A DNA stretch of 64,000 bases, from positions 54,316,486 to 54,380,485 of the forward strand of contig JAFMSR010000002.1 of assembly GCA_022818135.1 (NCBI GenBank), read 5' to 3'. The notes under the pieces were generated by a model that was not told the origin of the DNA, searched no databases, and was given only the letters and a program-made list of their open reading frames with translations. Made by a program: the position numbers and the translations under genes. Of this stretch, positions 63,722 through 64,000 are shown piece by piece; the stretch's first letter is position 1; each line of letters opens with the position of its first letter. Source of the DNA: Saxidomus purpurata (Eukaryota; Mollusca; Bivalvia; Venerida; Veneridae).

Positions 63722-64000
63722 CTGAAGTGAAGAAATAATTCATAAAATACTTATGTGCAGAAAATGATGAAACTGGTGGTTATTTTCAGGTCAATAAATT
63801 GACACCAATTCACTCAAACAATTCATGGCATATAGAAATATTATTGAAGTGTATATTGGAAAGATATCAAAGTAAAATTATGACTTACAATTCTGTAAAT
63901 GTAAGACAGATAACCAACAGATTTTGACAAACATGTGTACAGAATTACTCTTTGAAGAACATCTTCATTTGTGATAAAATATTCTAGACATCAATAATAT

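Overview
This window is animal nuclear DNA, most likely from a bivalve mollusc. It is AT-rich, has long introns, short GT-AG exons coding for disulfide-rich extracellular modules, many intronic minisatellites, and dispersed repeats of the AACAAGAG-hairpin type, which I associate with bivalve genomes. There is no prokaryotic organisation (no operons and no dense open reading frames). The mollusc assignment is inference from style, not from a database match.

One gene occupies the whole window on the minus strand and runs off both ends. I could place 27 internal exons (63721 down to 256). All have AG acceptors and GT donors, and every exon-exon junction is phase-consistent. Together they encode 5,112 nt, or 1,704 residues. 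In transcript order the modules are HYR, HYR, a six-cysteine sushi-like domain, an unclassified linker pair, about three GCC2/GCC3 (ephrin-receptor-like) repeats, a long EGF series interrupted by three PAN/apple-like modules, a laminin-G/pentraxin-type domain, an unclassified region and a second six-cysteine sushi-like module. The order HYR-HYR-sushi-GCC2/GCC3-EGF-pentraxin-sushi is that of SVEP1 (polydom), a secreted matrix/adhesion protein. The PAN modules are extra to the vertebrate arrangement as I know it. First and last exons, signal peptide, promoter and polyA site lie outside the window.

The introns carry the rest: a degenerate LINE (about 39.97-43.9 kb, same strand) with its reverse-transcriptase frame broken by two A7 frameshifts and a stop; a 0.9 kb DNA transposon with long inverted termini (37.4-38.3 kb); a TTAA-flanked piggyBac-like MITE (6.0-7.3 kb); two pogo/mariner-like MITEs (13.7 and 15.2-15.9 kb); tRNA-derived SINEs; and several families of elements that begin AACAAGAG plus a hairpin, have subterminal inverted repeats and end in a short A run. 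The last group resembles Helentron/DINE-1-type non-autonomous elements, and some copies are nested inside others.

At least nine unrelated minisatellites (periods about 19, 19, 20, 21, 31, 32, 32, 33 and 47 bp) sit in the introns. Several begin within a few bases of a splice donor.

The most interesting observation is that two PAN-like modules (exons 11 and 19) are single phase 1-1 exons placed exactly inside the C5-C6 loop of an EGF domain. Joining the flanking exons directly would restore a canonical 8-residue C5-C6 loop in both cases. They therefore look like optional domain-in-domain cassettes.
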